In this document: one piece after another, positions 19,469-29,195 of the stretch
How the letters are laid out: every line of letters begins with the position of its first letter
Numbering within the stretch: position 1 is the stretch's first letter
Assembly: GCF_026626665.1 (NCBI RefSeq)
Contig: NZ_JAPNKE010000002.1
Location: 4,255,168-4,319,167, forward strand
Direction of reading: 5' to 3'
Source of the DNA: Nannocystis pusilla
Lineage (GTDB): Bacteria > Myxococcota_A > Polyangia > Nannocystales > Nannocystaceae
DNA: 64,000 nt
Made by a program: the position numbers and the translations under genes
Notes under the pieces: generated by a model
What the model saw: the letters and a program-made list of their open reading frames with translations, nothing else
Told to the model about the DNA's origin: nothing
The model's database searches: none

Positions 19469-20365
19469 TCAGAACTGCCCGAACGCCGCGATCCCGGCGC
19501 CGCCCGCACCGAACGTCGGCGCCGCCCGGGCCGCCCGGCGCTTGCGCTCCTGTACGCGGTCGGCGAACAGCAGGCTCGCCCCTGCCAGCAAGATCCCCGC
19601 CCCCGCGGCCAGCGTCAGGTAGCCCGCGTCGTGATAGCTCGCCAGCGCCGCGTCGGAGCAGTCGGGCGTCGTCGTCGTGCACTCCGCGCGGTACAGCAGC
19701 AGCCCCACGCCGACCGCCGACGTCAGCGCCCCGCCGACCGTCACGCCGAAGCCGGCGGCCAGCAGCTCCAGCGACGGCTCGGACGGCGCCGCCCAGCTCG
19801 TCTGTCCGCGCCACTGACTCGGGCGCGGCGGCGGAAGCCGCTTCAGCGCCGGGGTCGGCGTCGTCGGGCTCGCCGGCGCGGCCGCGCCCGCCTCGCTCGC
19901 CGCAGGCGGTTCGGTCGGTGTCGGCGGTTCGGCGCACGCGTCGCGACCGGCCGTCTGACTGGCTGCGCGCAGCGTCTGATCGATCTGGTCGGCCAGCCCC
20001 AGCGCGCGGCGGCGCAGCCGGATCGCCTCCGCCTTCTGCGGCCGCTCGAGGTAGTCGCGCATCACTCCTGCCGCGCGGCACATCGGGCTCACCTCGCCGC
20101 CCTGCGCATGAGCCTGCTCGTACGCCGCCACTGTGTCGCTCAGCACATTGAAGAGATCGCGGCTCGCTCGCGGCTCGAGCTCCGTCAGGCTGACGTAGAC
20201 CCGTTCGAAGCAGGCCCCCGCCTCGGCGCTGCGCCCGGCCTTGCGCAGCGCCTGGCAGCCCTCGTGATCGCGTCGCAGCGCCTCTGCGGCCGGGTTCGCG
20301 GCCTCGACCTGACCGCTCGTCAGCGTCAGCGCGCACGCCAGCGCCGTCGTCCTGCGCCTCGCCAT
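19469..20365 (-). CDS. Membrane-associated protein with N-terminal signal and two C-terminal helices, unknown function
   Basis: 298 residues from the ATG at 20365, where a signal sequence begins (MARRRTTALACALTLTSG). The next 110 residues are alpha-helical with scattered Cys (HEGCQALRKAGRSAEAGACFERVY) and resemble TPR-like solute proteins of myxobacteria. A Pro-rich linker leads to two hydrophobic segments (LLAAGFGVTVGGALTSAVGVGLLLY and LTLAAGAGILLAGASLLFA). Such a layout is common in myxobacterial proteins of unknown role placed beside kinases. It is divergent from the kinase gene at 20462, with 96 bases between starts that should hold both promoters. Confidence 0.65.
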   Translation of the reverse strand: MARRRTTALACALTLTSGQVEAANPAAEALRRDHEGCQALRKAGRSAEAGACFERVYVSLTELEPRASRDLFNVLSDTVAAYEQAHAQGGEVSPMCRAAGVMRDYLERPQKAEAIRLRRRALGLADQIDQTLRAASQTAGRDACAEPPTPTEPPAASEAGAAAPASPTTPTPALKRLPPPRPSQWRGQTSWAAPSEPSLELLAAGFGVTVGGALTSAVGVGLLLYRAECTTTTPDCSDAALASYHDAGYLTLAAGAGILLAGASLLFADRVQERKRRAARAAPTFGAGGAGIAAFGQF

Positions 20366-20461
20366 CCCCTCAGTATCGACCACTTCGGCGTCATCGGCAG
20401 CGGTCGCTTCCGCGCCTTCGGGCCGCGCCGGCGCCGCCGCGCACACCTTTATACTCGCCGC

Positions 20462-22046
20462 ATGACGGGCGACGACGTCGACGGCACCGGCCCCACGCAG
20501 GCCAGCCCTGCGGGGACGCCCCGACCGACGTCGCCTCCGGCGTCACGCCTCGCGCCGACGCTCCCGACTCGCTGCTCGGGGGCGTCCTCGCCGGACGCTA
20601 CCGCATCGATCGGCGCCTCGGCTCCGGCGGCATGGGGGCCGTCTACGCCGGCACGCACCTCCTGCTCGATCGACCGGTCGCAGTGAAGATCATCAAGCCG
20701 CGCTTCGGCGACGACCCCGGCATCGCCCAGCGCTTCATTCAAGAGGCGCGCGCCGCCTCCGTCATCGGCCACGCGCACGTCGTCGAGATCACCGACTTCG
20801 GCGAGACCGACGGCGGCACCGCCTTCTTCGTCATGGAGCGGCTCGAGGGCGAAGACCTCGCCGCCACCGTCACGCGCGAGGGGCCGCTGGCCTGGCAGCG
20901 GGTCGTCCACATCGGCGAGCAGATCGCCCGGGCCCTCGCCGCCGCGCACAAGCACGGCGTCGTCCACCGCGACATCAAGCCGGCCAATTGCTTCCGCCTC
21001 ACCCGCGACGACGACCCCGACTACATCAAGGTCCTCGACTTCGGCCTCGCCAAGGTCGTCGGCGGCGCCTCGCGGGGCGAAGACGCCTCGCTGACCCAGA
21101 CCGGCGCCCTGCTCGGCACCCCCGGTTACATCGCCCCCGAGCTCTACCGCGGCCTCGCGGCCGATCACCGCGTCGACATCTACGCCCTCGGCGCGCTCAT
21201 GCACAAGCTCCTCACCGGCGAGCTCCCGCCGATGCGCCTCGGCAGCGACGACCCGACCGAGCTCGCTTTGTCCGCGGTACCACCTGGCCTTCAGGCCATC
21301 TTGCGCCGCGCCCTCGCCGACGATCCGTCCGCGCGGTACCCGACCGCCCAGGCCGTCGCCACCGACCTGCGCCACCTGGCCGCCGGGACAGGTGTCAGCC
21401 TCGACCCCGGCTCCGACCCGCCGGCCACCAGCGGCCCGCTGCTGGCCGTCACCCACGACGCCCGCGGGCTCTCCTTCACCATCGGCGCCCCCTTGCTCGG
21501 CGCCCTCGTGCTCGGCCTCGGCCTGTTCGCGTTCTTCAGCCTGCGCGCCGGCAGCTCGCCGCCCGCCGAGCCCGCCGGCGTCCCGGTCGAGCCAGCCCGC
21601 ACCGGCGCCGAGCCCGGATCGGCGGTCGTCGCCGTCGAGCCTTCTGCCCCGCCGCCCGCTCCTACCGCGCCCGCGGAGCCGATCGCCGCCGAGCCGCGCA
21701 CCACGACGCCGCCGGACGCCGCCGACGTCGAGCCTCCCCGCCGCCCGTCGAGCCCACCGCCACCACCACCGACGAGCCCGAGCCGACGCCCGTCAGCGCG
21801 CTGCCCAAGGGCAGCCGCGCGGCTGTCCAAAAGGCCATCCGCCGCCGCTGCGCCGGCACCTTCGACTACACCGTCAAGCTGGAGTGGAAGGCCGACGCCG
21901 AGGGCCGCCTGCTACCCGGCTCGGCCAGGGTCGTCGGCACCCCGCTGCACAACGACGCCGAGAGCTGCGCCCTGCGCCAGCTCGTCCGCAGCGAGTTCGC
22001 CTGGACCCCCGGCGAGACCTACACCCACGCCTTCAAGAGCGGCTGA
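20462..22046 (+). CDS. Transmembrane Ser/Thr protein kinase (PKN type, frameshifted twice)
   Basis: The kinase domain is complete: glycine loop LGSGGMGAVYAG, beta-3 lysine in PVAVKIIK, catalytic loop HRDIKPAN, DFG in KVLDFGLAK, and GTPGYIAPELYRG. A single membrane helix follows (GAPLLGALVLGLGLFAFFSL), then a Pro/Ala/Glu-rich spacer. The extracytoplasmic end (CAGTFDYTVKLEWKADAEG, CALRQLVRSEFAW) has the pattern of AgmX/PglI-type C-terminal domains. The start at 20462 is in a different frame from the kinase; the frames join between 20490 and 20521. A second break near 21745 leads into the C-terminal domain ending at 22046. All catalytic residues are present, unlike in the kinase at 6341. Confidence 0.9.
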
Positions 22047-22341
22047 CCTGTCCCCCGGGACACGTGGAACCTGGCCCCGCCACGGGCTTGCCCGCTCACG
22101 TCGCTGGCGAGCGCCCGGCCGATGACCTGTCTCATCAGCCAGCTCATCCGTTCTCCCCGCGGCGTCCGTGCCATCTCGTCGCCTGTCTCTTCGACCAGCC
22201 GACCCGGACGCTCGCTCCGCCCGAATCACCTGTCTCTTTGGCCATCCGATCCGACCGCCTCCATCCTCTCTCCGATCGCCGGAACCGACCTCCCACCTTA
22301 AGCTCGCGGCACCATTCACCTGTCTCTCCGACCAGCTCCAC
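22047..22341. repeat. Convergent intergenic array of CCTGTCTC-type half hairpins
   Basis: Directly after the kinase stop lies TGTCC-C-GGGACA-like sequence (22047-22063). Then come at least four copies of CCTGTCTC followed by CAGC or CATC (near 22126, 22182, 22229 and 22318), plus a fifth at 22346 that enters the next gene. These are the second form of the family, with imperfect CTGTC/GACCAG pairing. The array fills the gap between two converging genes. No coding capacity was recognised. Confidence 0.65.
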
Positions 22342-24011
22342 TCACCTGTCCCCGGAGCCAGCCTCACCGCCCGTCTCTCGCGCCCGCCACAGCGCCCGCG
22401 CCACCAGCCCCGCCGCCGCGAGCCCGACGAGCCCCACGATCGCGAACGCGATCAACAGCCCCGGGTGTCCCGCTCGCGTCAGCCGCACCGCCCCGAGCGC
22501 CAGCACGTCCGGCTGCAGCGACGAGAAGCCCGCGATCGGGCTCGCCCACCACGCGAAGTGGGACGTCTCGAGCACGTGGCCGGCCGAGCGGGGGTCGTTC
22601 GTCAGCGCGATCATCCACTCGAAGATCGATCGCGTCGCCAGCCACCCGGTCAGCGCCGCGCTCGCCGCCACCGCGACCCAGAACAGCCGGCGCACCGAAG
22701 CAGCCTGCCGCGGCAGCGCCTCGATCGCCGCCGCGAAGCCGATCATGACGAACGGGATCGCCGGCACCAGATGACGCGGCCCCAGGCCCCAGCCGCCGTA
22801 CCAGTCGGTGCGCGCCGACACCACCAGCCAGCGCGTCACCAGCAGCGACAGCGCCAGCCACGTCGCAGCCGGCGCGCGTCGCAGGGCCGCCCGCAGACCC
22901 ACCAGCCCCAGCGTCGCCGCCGGCGCGTACAGCCACAGCTCCGCCCCGGCGCCAGCATCTGCGCCCACAGCCCCGTCCACGGCCAGGTCCACGCGCTGTA
23001 GTGACCGAAGCGTCCCGTCTCGAGCGGATCGCCGAAGCGCCACCACTGCCCGAGCAACACCAGCCCGAGGCCGAGCCCCGCCAGCAGCGCCGCGCCGACG
23101 AGCCCGCGTCGCATCGGCGCCAGTCTTTTCAGACATGTCTCGAAGAACCTGCCCTTTGATTCCTGCCCCTTCGGACCTGCCCCGAGAGGCCACAGCGCGT
23201 ACGCCGCCAGGCACGGCCAGGCCACCAGGTTGAGCACGTGGACGTGGACGGCGAAGCCGGCCGCGGCACCGGCCAGCCACAGTCGGCGATCGGCCGCACC
23301 CGGCCGGCTGCCGCGGAGGGCATGCGCCTGGGCGATGGCCACGGCCGCCGCCAGCAGCACCATTGCCGACAGCGGCTCGCTGAGGAACGTGCGCGCATAC
23401 GGCCACGCCGCCGTCCCCGTCGCGTACGCGACCCCCGTCCACAGGGCGGCCCGCCCCGAGAAGCCGACCCATGCCAGCCACCGGACCAGCAGCCAGGCAG
23501 TCGCCGCCGTCACGAAGCAGTGCGTCAGGCTGACCATCAGGTGGAGCCAGTCGGCCCGCGCCTCGCGCGCGTGGAACGTGAAGTGGTCGGAGCGAACCGC
23601 GCGCGTCCAGGCGAACGGCACCCGCGGCGCGGTCGCCCGGGCCAGCGCGTACATCGGCGTCGCCACCAGCGACAGCCCGTGGCCGAAGAACCCGTAGCGA
23701 CGACCGTCCCGGCCCTCGGCCCAGCCGAACGTCCCCGGCGGTCGCCCGGGCGGCTCACCGGTGCGGTGGGCGATGCCTTCGATGGCGAACGAGCCGCGCT
23801 CGACCAGGCTCGCGGTGGTCTGGAACACGATCTCGTCGTCGGGGAACTGGATCCGGCCCGGCGCGGTCCACAAAAACAGCGCGGCGCAGGCCGCAAGAGA
23901 GCGGCTGCGCCGGGCGTACGCGGTGTTTGAGTTCTCGGGTCCAGGGGCCGAACCAGCTTCGGCGAGCGCAGCGGCTAGCCGGAGGTGCCGCTGGAGCTGT
24001 TGCCCATGCAC
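22342..24011 (-). CDS. Polytopic membrane protein, probable GT39-like glycosyltransferase (frameshifted)
   Basis: About 550 residues with a dozen hydrophobic helices. The first periplasmic loop has FPDDEIVFQTTASLVERGSFAI, an acidic motif placed as the catalytic Asp/Glu of GT-C enzymes (dolichyl- or polyprenyl-phosphate sugar transferases). A His-bearing loop and GGWGLGPRHLVPAIPF further on are also typical. The frame changes near 22950. In a loop at about 23122-23190 the codons for PKGQESKGRFFETCLKRL come from three copies of the dispersed hairpin. The start is uncertain: ATG 24011 overlaps the end of the upstream lipoprotein gene by 37 bases. Likely role: transfer of a lipid-linked sugar at the membrane. 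Confidence 0.65.
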
Positions 24012-24499
24012 AGCGAGGTGTCGAAGGTGCAGGTCACCGGGTCACAGCCGAGCGAACCGCCGGCGTTGCCGAGCGACTCGCAGGTGAACCCGTTGAGGTT
24101 GGCGCCGTCGCACTGCTCGTTCGGATCGATCTGGCCGTTGCCACAGCCGGCCGGGTCGGTCGTCTGGGTGGTCTGGCTCGTCTGCGTGCCCGTCGTCGAC
24201 GTGTCGGTGTCGCCGGTGGTGGTCGTGTCCGGGAACGTCGTCGAGGTCGGCCCGTTGGTGGTCGGCGCGATGGTCGTGCCGGTGGTCGTGTCCGGGCCGG
24301 TCGTCGGGTCGCCGGTCGTGGTGCTCGTGCCCGGCGCGCCGGTCGAGGTGTCCGTGCCGCTCGACGTGTCCGTGGTGTTGTTCGTGTTGCTGTTCTGGTT
24401 GTTGGTGCTGAAACCACTCCCAGTTTCGCCGTCGTCGCCACAGCCGGGGACGAGGCACAGCAAGGAAACGGAGCAAGCGAGCGTACGCCAGGCGATCAT
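23975..24499 (-). CDS. Lipoprotein with Thr/Ser-rich linker and myxobacterial Cys repeat
   Basis: 174 residues from ATG 24499. The signal ends in a lipobox (LLCLVPGC), followed by about 90 residues of a Thr/Gly/Ser/Asp linker (DTSTGAPGTSTTTGDPTTG and so on), typical of Nannocystaceae surface proteins. The C-terminal module CGNGQIDPNEQCDGANLNG, CESLG, LGCDPVTCTFDTSLC is the cysteine repeat found in many copies in myxobacterial secreted proteins, with six cysteines likely in disulfides. Function is unknown; display on the cell surface is likely. Confidence 0.85.
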   Translation of the reverse strand: MIAWRTLACSVSLLCLVPGCGDDGETGSGFSTNNQNSNTNNTTDTSSGTDTSTGAPGTSTTTGDPTTGPDTTTGTTIAPTTNGPTSTTFPDTTTTGDTDTSTTGTQTSQTTQTTDPAGCGNGQIDPNEQCDGANLNGFTCESLGNAGGSLGCDPVTCTFDTSLCMGNSSSGTSG

Positions 24500-25182
24500 G
24501 GCGCCTTTATCCCAACGGCGCAGACCGGGGGTCAAGAGAAAAGCGAGCACGGCCATAGACGCCTGCTTTGCCGCTTCAGAGACCTCTATCACGGGTTTTC
24601 ATGGCCCTCGGGGCAGTGGAGCCGCGAGCACCCACGCGTCGTCACTGGCACACGCGCAGCGCCTGCAGCATGGACTCGCGGCCCGCCGGTTGGTGAGTGA
24701 GCACTGAGCAAACCGTCCGCGAAGCGAGACGGCCCCGCGCCCACGCGGCCCGCTCTGCGGAGCTTCGGGGCCGCTGCGAGCTCCCCCGCGACCTCCTTCT
24801 CCGCGGCTCTCCATCTCCACGCCGGCATCTCCTGCGCCGGAGCGACGACCGTCGGCCCCACCGCCTCGGTCGTCCGCCCACGCCACCTGGCCTTCGGGAC
24901 AGCCGAGCAACCGACGACGCCGACTGGTTGCCCGCGCGGACACCCGACCGCGACCGCCGGGCGAGCGACGGCTCGGCTCGCTCGCCCGAGGTCGTGAATG
25001 ACGCATACCCCGCCGCGACCCCGGTGCGACCCGCGGAGCGGGCAGGAATCACGGCCTCTTCGCCCGAAAAACATGGGCATCACAATACGTCTATTTTCAA
25101 ACACTTGGACACCTGAACATCAAGCCGTTTCGAGCCGCTTGATCTCCGCCTTTGCGCCCCCCACCGCGCGAGTGCTACCACG
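24500..25182. other. Divergent intergenic region with an AT-rich island
   Basis: 683 bases between the divergent lipoprotein and protease genes. No convincing gene was found; open frames here have shadow-like Arg/Pro composition. A hairpin-like CTGGCC-TTCG-GGACAG (one mismatch) sits at 24887-24902. Bases 25060-25120 are markedly AT-richer than the surroundings (runs AAAAA, ATTTTC, AATACG), which fits a promoter for the protease gene, though no clear -35/-10 pair can be named. Confidence 0.5.
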
Positions 25183-27821
25183 ATGCTCCACGTGACCCTA
25201 TCCGAAGCTCCAGCCATGACCTTGACCTGGCGCGAGAGCCTGGAGCGCGTCTGTGCGGCCGTCGTCTCGGTCCGGATCGACGCTCCCCGCCCCTTCGACA
25301 CCGAGTGGAACGGCAGCTCGCAGGCCACCGCGTTCGTCGTCGACGCCGAGCAGGGCCTCCTGCTCAGCAATCGCCATGTCGTCCAGCCCATCCGACCGCC
25401 CGCGCTGCGCCTGCGGCCCGACAAGGCGCTCGTCGGCACCGAGCTGCGCGTGGTCGGCAACGACGCCGGCGAGAAGCTCTCCATCCTCGCCGGCACGCTC
25501 GCCCGCGTCGATCGCCCGGCGCCGCTCTACGGGTCGAGCAAATACAACGATTTCAACACCTTCTACCTGCAAGCTGCAAGTGGCGCGACAGGTGGATCTT
25601 CCGGCTCGCCGGTGGTCGACATCGAGGGCGACGTCATCGCCCTCAACGCCGGCAGCCGGACCCAGGCCGCCTCGAGCTTCTTCCTCCCGCTCGAGCGGGT
25701 GCTGCGCGCCTTCGAGCTGCTGCGCGCGGGTCAGCCGATCCCGCGCGGCACCTTGATGACAACCTTCTCGTACACGCCCTTCGACGAGCTGGCGCGCCTC
25801 GGCCTCCGCCCCGAGACCGAGCAGGCCTGCCGCGCCGCCGACCCGGGCGGGATCGGCCTCCTCATCGTCGACAAGCTGATCCCCGGCGGCGTCACCGACG
25901 GCCTGCTCGAGCCGGGGGACATCCTCCTGCGCGTCGACGGCGAGTTCATCCCCCGCTTCGTCCCGCTCGAGGCCCACCTCGACGCCTCGGTCGGCCAGAC
26001 CATCACCCTCGAGCTCGAGCGCGGCGGCCGGCCGCTCACCGTCCGCGCCCGCGTCCACGACCTCCACGCCATCTCGCCCAGCACCTATCTCGAGATCGGC
26101 GGCGCGATCCTCCACGACCTCTCCTACCAGCGGGCCCGCAACCCCCAGGTCCCGCTGACCGGCGTGTACCTCGCCAACAGCGGCTACCTGTTCTCGCCCC
26201 TCGACCTCGACCGCGGCGCCGTCATCCGCGCCATCGCCGGCGTGCCGACGCCGGATCTGGCGGCGGCCGAGGCCGTCCTCGGCAGCTTGCCGCACGCGGC
26301 CCCCTTCATGGTCCGCTGGATCGACCTCGACCAGCCGACCCGCGAGCACGTCACCGTCGCCACCATGGACCGGCGGTGGTTCGCCATGACCCGCTCGAGC
26401 CGCGACGACGCCTCCGGCCGCTGGCCCTCGGCCGACGCCCCCCGCCGCCGGCTCCTCCGCCGCGCACGCCCGTCACCACCAACCTGCCCCCGTCCGACGA
26501 CGTCCGCGTGCAGCAGGTCCAGCCCTCGCTGGTCACCGTCACCTGCAACATCCCCTACAAGATCGACGGCATCCACGCGACCCGCTTCGTCGGCGCCGGC
26601 CTGGTCGTCGACGCCCGGCGCGGCCTCGTGCTCGTCGACCGCAACACCGTCCCGATCGCCCTCGCCGACATCACCCTCACCGTCGCCGGCGCGGTCGAGA
26701 TCCCGGGCGAGATCGCCTTCCTCCACCCGCACCACAACTACGCGATCCTCTCGTACGACCCGGCCCTGCTCGGCGACACGCCGATCCGCGCCGTCGACCT
26801 CGCGCCGCGTCCGCTGCACCCCGGCGATCCCGTGTGGCTCGTCGGGCTCAAGTCCGGCCACCGCGTGTTCGCCCAGAGCACGGCGGTCGCCGCGGTCGAG
26901 GCCGTCGACCTGCCGCTGCCGCGCCCGCCGCGGTTCCGCGCCATGAACCTCGAGCGGATCTCCCTCACCAGCGCCACCGCCTCGCTCGGCGGCGCCATCG
27001 TCGACAGCGAGGCCCGCGTCGTCGCCCTGTGGGCCGGCTTCTCCTACCAGGACGGCAAGGACCACCGCGTCGCCGAGTACGGCATCGCGGCCGACCTGTT
27101 CGCCGAGGCCGTCGAGATCTTCCGCCGCGGCGAGTCGCCGATCGTCTGCGACCTCGGCGTCGAGTTCGGCACCGTCACGCTCGCCGAGGCGCGCCACCGC
27201 GGCCTGTCCCCGGAGACAGCCGCCGAGCTCGAGGGCCACGACCCGCTGCGCCGCCAGGTGCTGGTCGTCCAGCGCCTGGCCGCGTTCGCCCGCGGCTGGC
27301 AGGCCGGCGACCTGGTCTTGCGGGCAGGTGGCGCCGCCGTCACCTCGGTCCGCGAGATCGAGCGATCGCTGCGCGGCGGTCGGGTCACCGTCCACCTGCT
27401 GCGCGACGGCCAGGAGCTGGACCTCGAGGTCGAGACGCGCCCCGACGACGGCCGCGGCACCGACCGCGTGCTCCACTGGGCCGGCGCGCTGCTGCAGGCG
27501 CCCCACCACGCCGCGCTGATCCAGCGCGCCGTGCCCGACGAGGGCGTGTACATCTCGCTCTACTGGTACGGCTCGCCCGCCAGCCGTTCGCGCCTCCGGG
27601 CCGCCCGCCGGATCGTCGCCGCCGAGGACCGCCCCACCCCCGACATCGACAGCTTCCTCGCCGCCGTCGCCGGCAAGCCCGACCGCGCCTCGGTCCGCCT
27701 CAAGACCGTCGACCTCGACGGCAAGGTCGACCTCCTCACCCTCCGCCTCGACCTCGAGTACTTCCCGACCTACGAGCTGCGCCGCACTCGCGACGGCTGG
27801 GTCCGCATCGAGCACGGCTGA
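25183..27821 (+). CDS. Nma111-like tandem HtrA protease with PDZ domains (frameshifted, catalytic Asp loop missing)
   Basis: About 870 residues. The protein follows yeast Nma111 closely along its length: catalytic His in SNRHVVQP, VGNDAGEKLSILAGTLARVDR, YNDFNTFYLQAA, catalytic Ser in TGGSSGSPVVDI, a PDZ domain (LLEPGDILLRVDGEFI), then a second, degenerate protease half (LVLVDRNTVPIAL, LHPHHNYAILSYDP, LTSATASLGGAIVD) and a further PDZ-like part. Between the catalytic His and VGTELRVVGN about 40 residues present in relatives are absent, including the loop with the catalytic Asp (DPVHDF in yeast). No signal peptide is seen, so it is probably cytoplasmic. The frame shifts near 26460 in a Pro/Arg-rich linker. 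A start at 25216 is an alternative. Confidence 0.85.
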
Positions 27822-28151
27822 GCGACGCCACCTCCTCGCTCCGAGAGCCCGAAGGCCCCGCGCCTCGGGCTCTTCGAACTCGAGGCGCCGCCGCGCACGG
27901 GCGCTGCGAACCTGTCCCAAAATGCACCTCCGCGAGCCCGGACACCCGGCGAATGACATGTCCCAAAGGACATCCTTCGCCGCGCGCCGCCGGAGCGCTG
28001 CCCTGTCCCGAGGGACGCTCGCCCACGTCGCAGCGCACCTCGCCACGGCGGACCCGCGACACGCCGCCTGTCTTTCAGGACACGCGCATCCCTACCCCTC
28101 GCACGGTCAACCGCTTCCATCGCCGCTGCATTCCCGCTAAGTTGACCTCGC
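27822..28151. repeat. Intergenic cluster of TGTCC hairpins
   Basis: 330 bases between two genes read in the same direction. It contains CCTGTCCCAAAATGC (27911), a perfect ATGTCC-CAAA-GGACAT (27958-27973), CTGTCC-CGAG-GGACGC (about 28003) and TGTC/GGACA at 28069. No gene was recognised. Confidence 0.7.
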
Positions 28152-29195
28152 ATGCGAATCGCGCTGGTCGTCGGCCTCGGCCTCCTCGGCGGCTGCGTCC
28201 CCAACGATCATCCTTCGTGGCTCGTCGATCACCCGCTGCCCTGGGGGATCGTCGCCAGCGTCGTCGAGCCGGGCGGCTACTCCTCCGAGCTCGTCGTCCC
28301 CGAAGGCCGCGTCCGGGCCTCGGCGCTCCCGCTCGACACCCTCGAGCTGCAGTGGCTCACCGCAACCCCACCCGGCGTCACCGTCCCGGCGCCGATCTGG
28401 TTCGTCTGCCCCGACCGCTGCACCTCGCTCCCGGCAGAGCCCCTCCTCGCCTGCGCCTTCCCGTTGCCGCTGTCGCGCACCGAACACTGCCGCCTCGGCG
28501 AGGGCGAGCGCGTTCGTCTCAGCCTCGGCGGCGCCTACACTGCGAGCGAGTTCTTCCGCGGCTTCATCGGCGTCATGGGCATCACCAGCGACGGCACCGT
28601 CGAGCCCGAGACCTGCCTGCAGCGCTACCGCACCGTCCCCCGCGCCGGCCTCGAGCGCTGCCTGTTTCAGGAGCGCATGCTGCGGCTCGGACCGGAGAAC
28701 CTGCTCCTCACCACGGTGCCCGGGCTCGCCGACAACTACACCGTCGAGGGCGACCTGCCCGACGATTTCGACGACGAGGCGCCCGACGTCCACCCGACCC
28801 TCAGCGGCCTGCAAGTGCGGCACTTCGGGCGCGGCGGCTTCCGCGAGCTCATCGCCCAGCCCGGGGACACCATCCCGGTGCGCGTGGGCGCCTACGTCTC
28901 CGTCTGGCCGCAGTACACCGACGATACGAAGCAGCCCCACTACGCCTTGCAGTCGACGCCGGGCCAGCCGGAACGCCTGGTCGCCACTCCCGACGAAGAG
29001 ACGATCCGCGAGCGCTACGGCATCTCGACCCTGGTCGAGGACAGGAGCGATCCAGACGACGACCTCCTGCACGGCTGGACCGTCCCGGACGAGCCCGAGC
29101 CGATCCTCCTCTACCTCTATATCGCCGACTCCCGCCAGGGCCGCGCCTTCGCCACCCTGCGCTTCGTCGTCGAGGACGCCAGCCCCGCGCCATGA
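28152..29195 (+). CDS. Predicted lipoprotein of unknown function, paired with a TonB-type receptor
   Basis: 347 residues. The N-terminus MRIALVVGLGLLGGCVPND has a strong lipobox (LLGGC). The body shows beta-rich sequence with paired Cys (VCPDRCTSLP, LLACAFPLPLSRTEHC, CLQRYR, ERCLF) and no recognised domain. Its last four bases overlap the start of the downstream receptor gene (ATGA), so the two are co-translated and probably act together at the outer membrane. Confidence 0.75.
   Translation: MRIALVVGLGLLGGCVPNDHPSWLVDHPLPWGIVASVVEPGGYSSELVVPEGRVRASALPLDTLELQWLTATPPGVTVPAPIWFVCPDRCTSLPAEPLLACAFPLPLSRTEHCRLGEGERVRLSLGGAYTASEFFRGFIGVMGITSDGTVEPETCLQRYRTVPRAGLERCLFQERMLRLGPENLLLTTVPGLADNYTVEGDLPDDFDDEAPDVHPTLSGLQVRHFGRGGFRELIAQPGDTIPVRVGAYVSVWPQYTDDTKQPHYALQSTPGQPERLVATPDEETIRERYGISTLVEDRSDPDDDLLHGWTVPDEPEPILLYLYIADSRQGRAFATLRFVVEDASPAP

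Noticed and set aside
21274..21304. Hairpin insertion in the kinase at 20462 (ACCTGGCCTTCAGGCCATC)
   Set aside because: The encoded VPPGLQAILRRAL is the usual sequence at this place in PKN kinases, so coincidence or codon choice is as likely as insertion.
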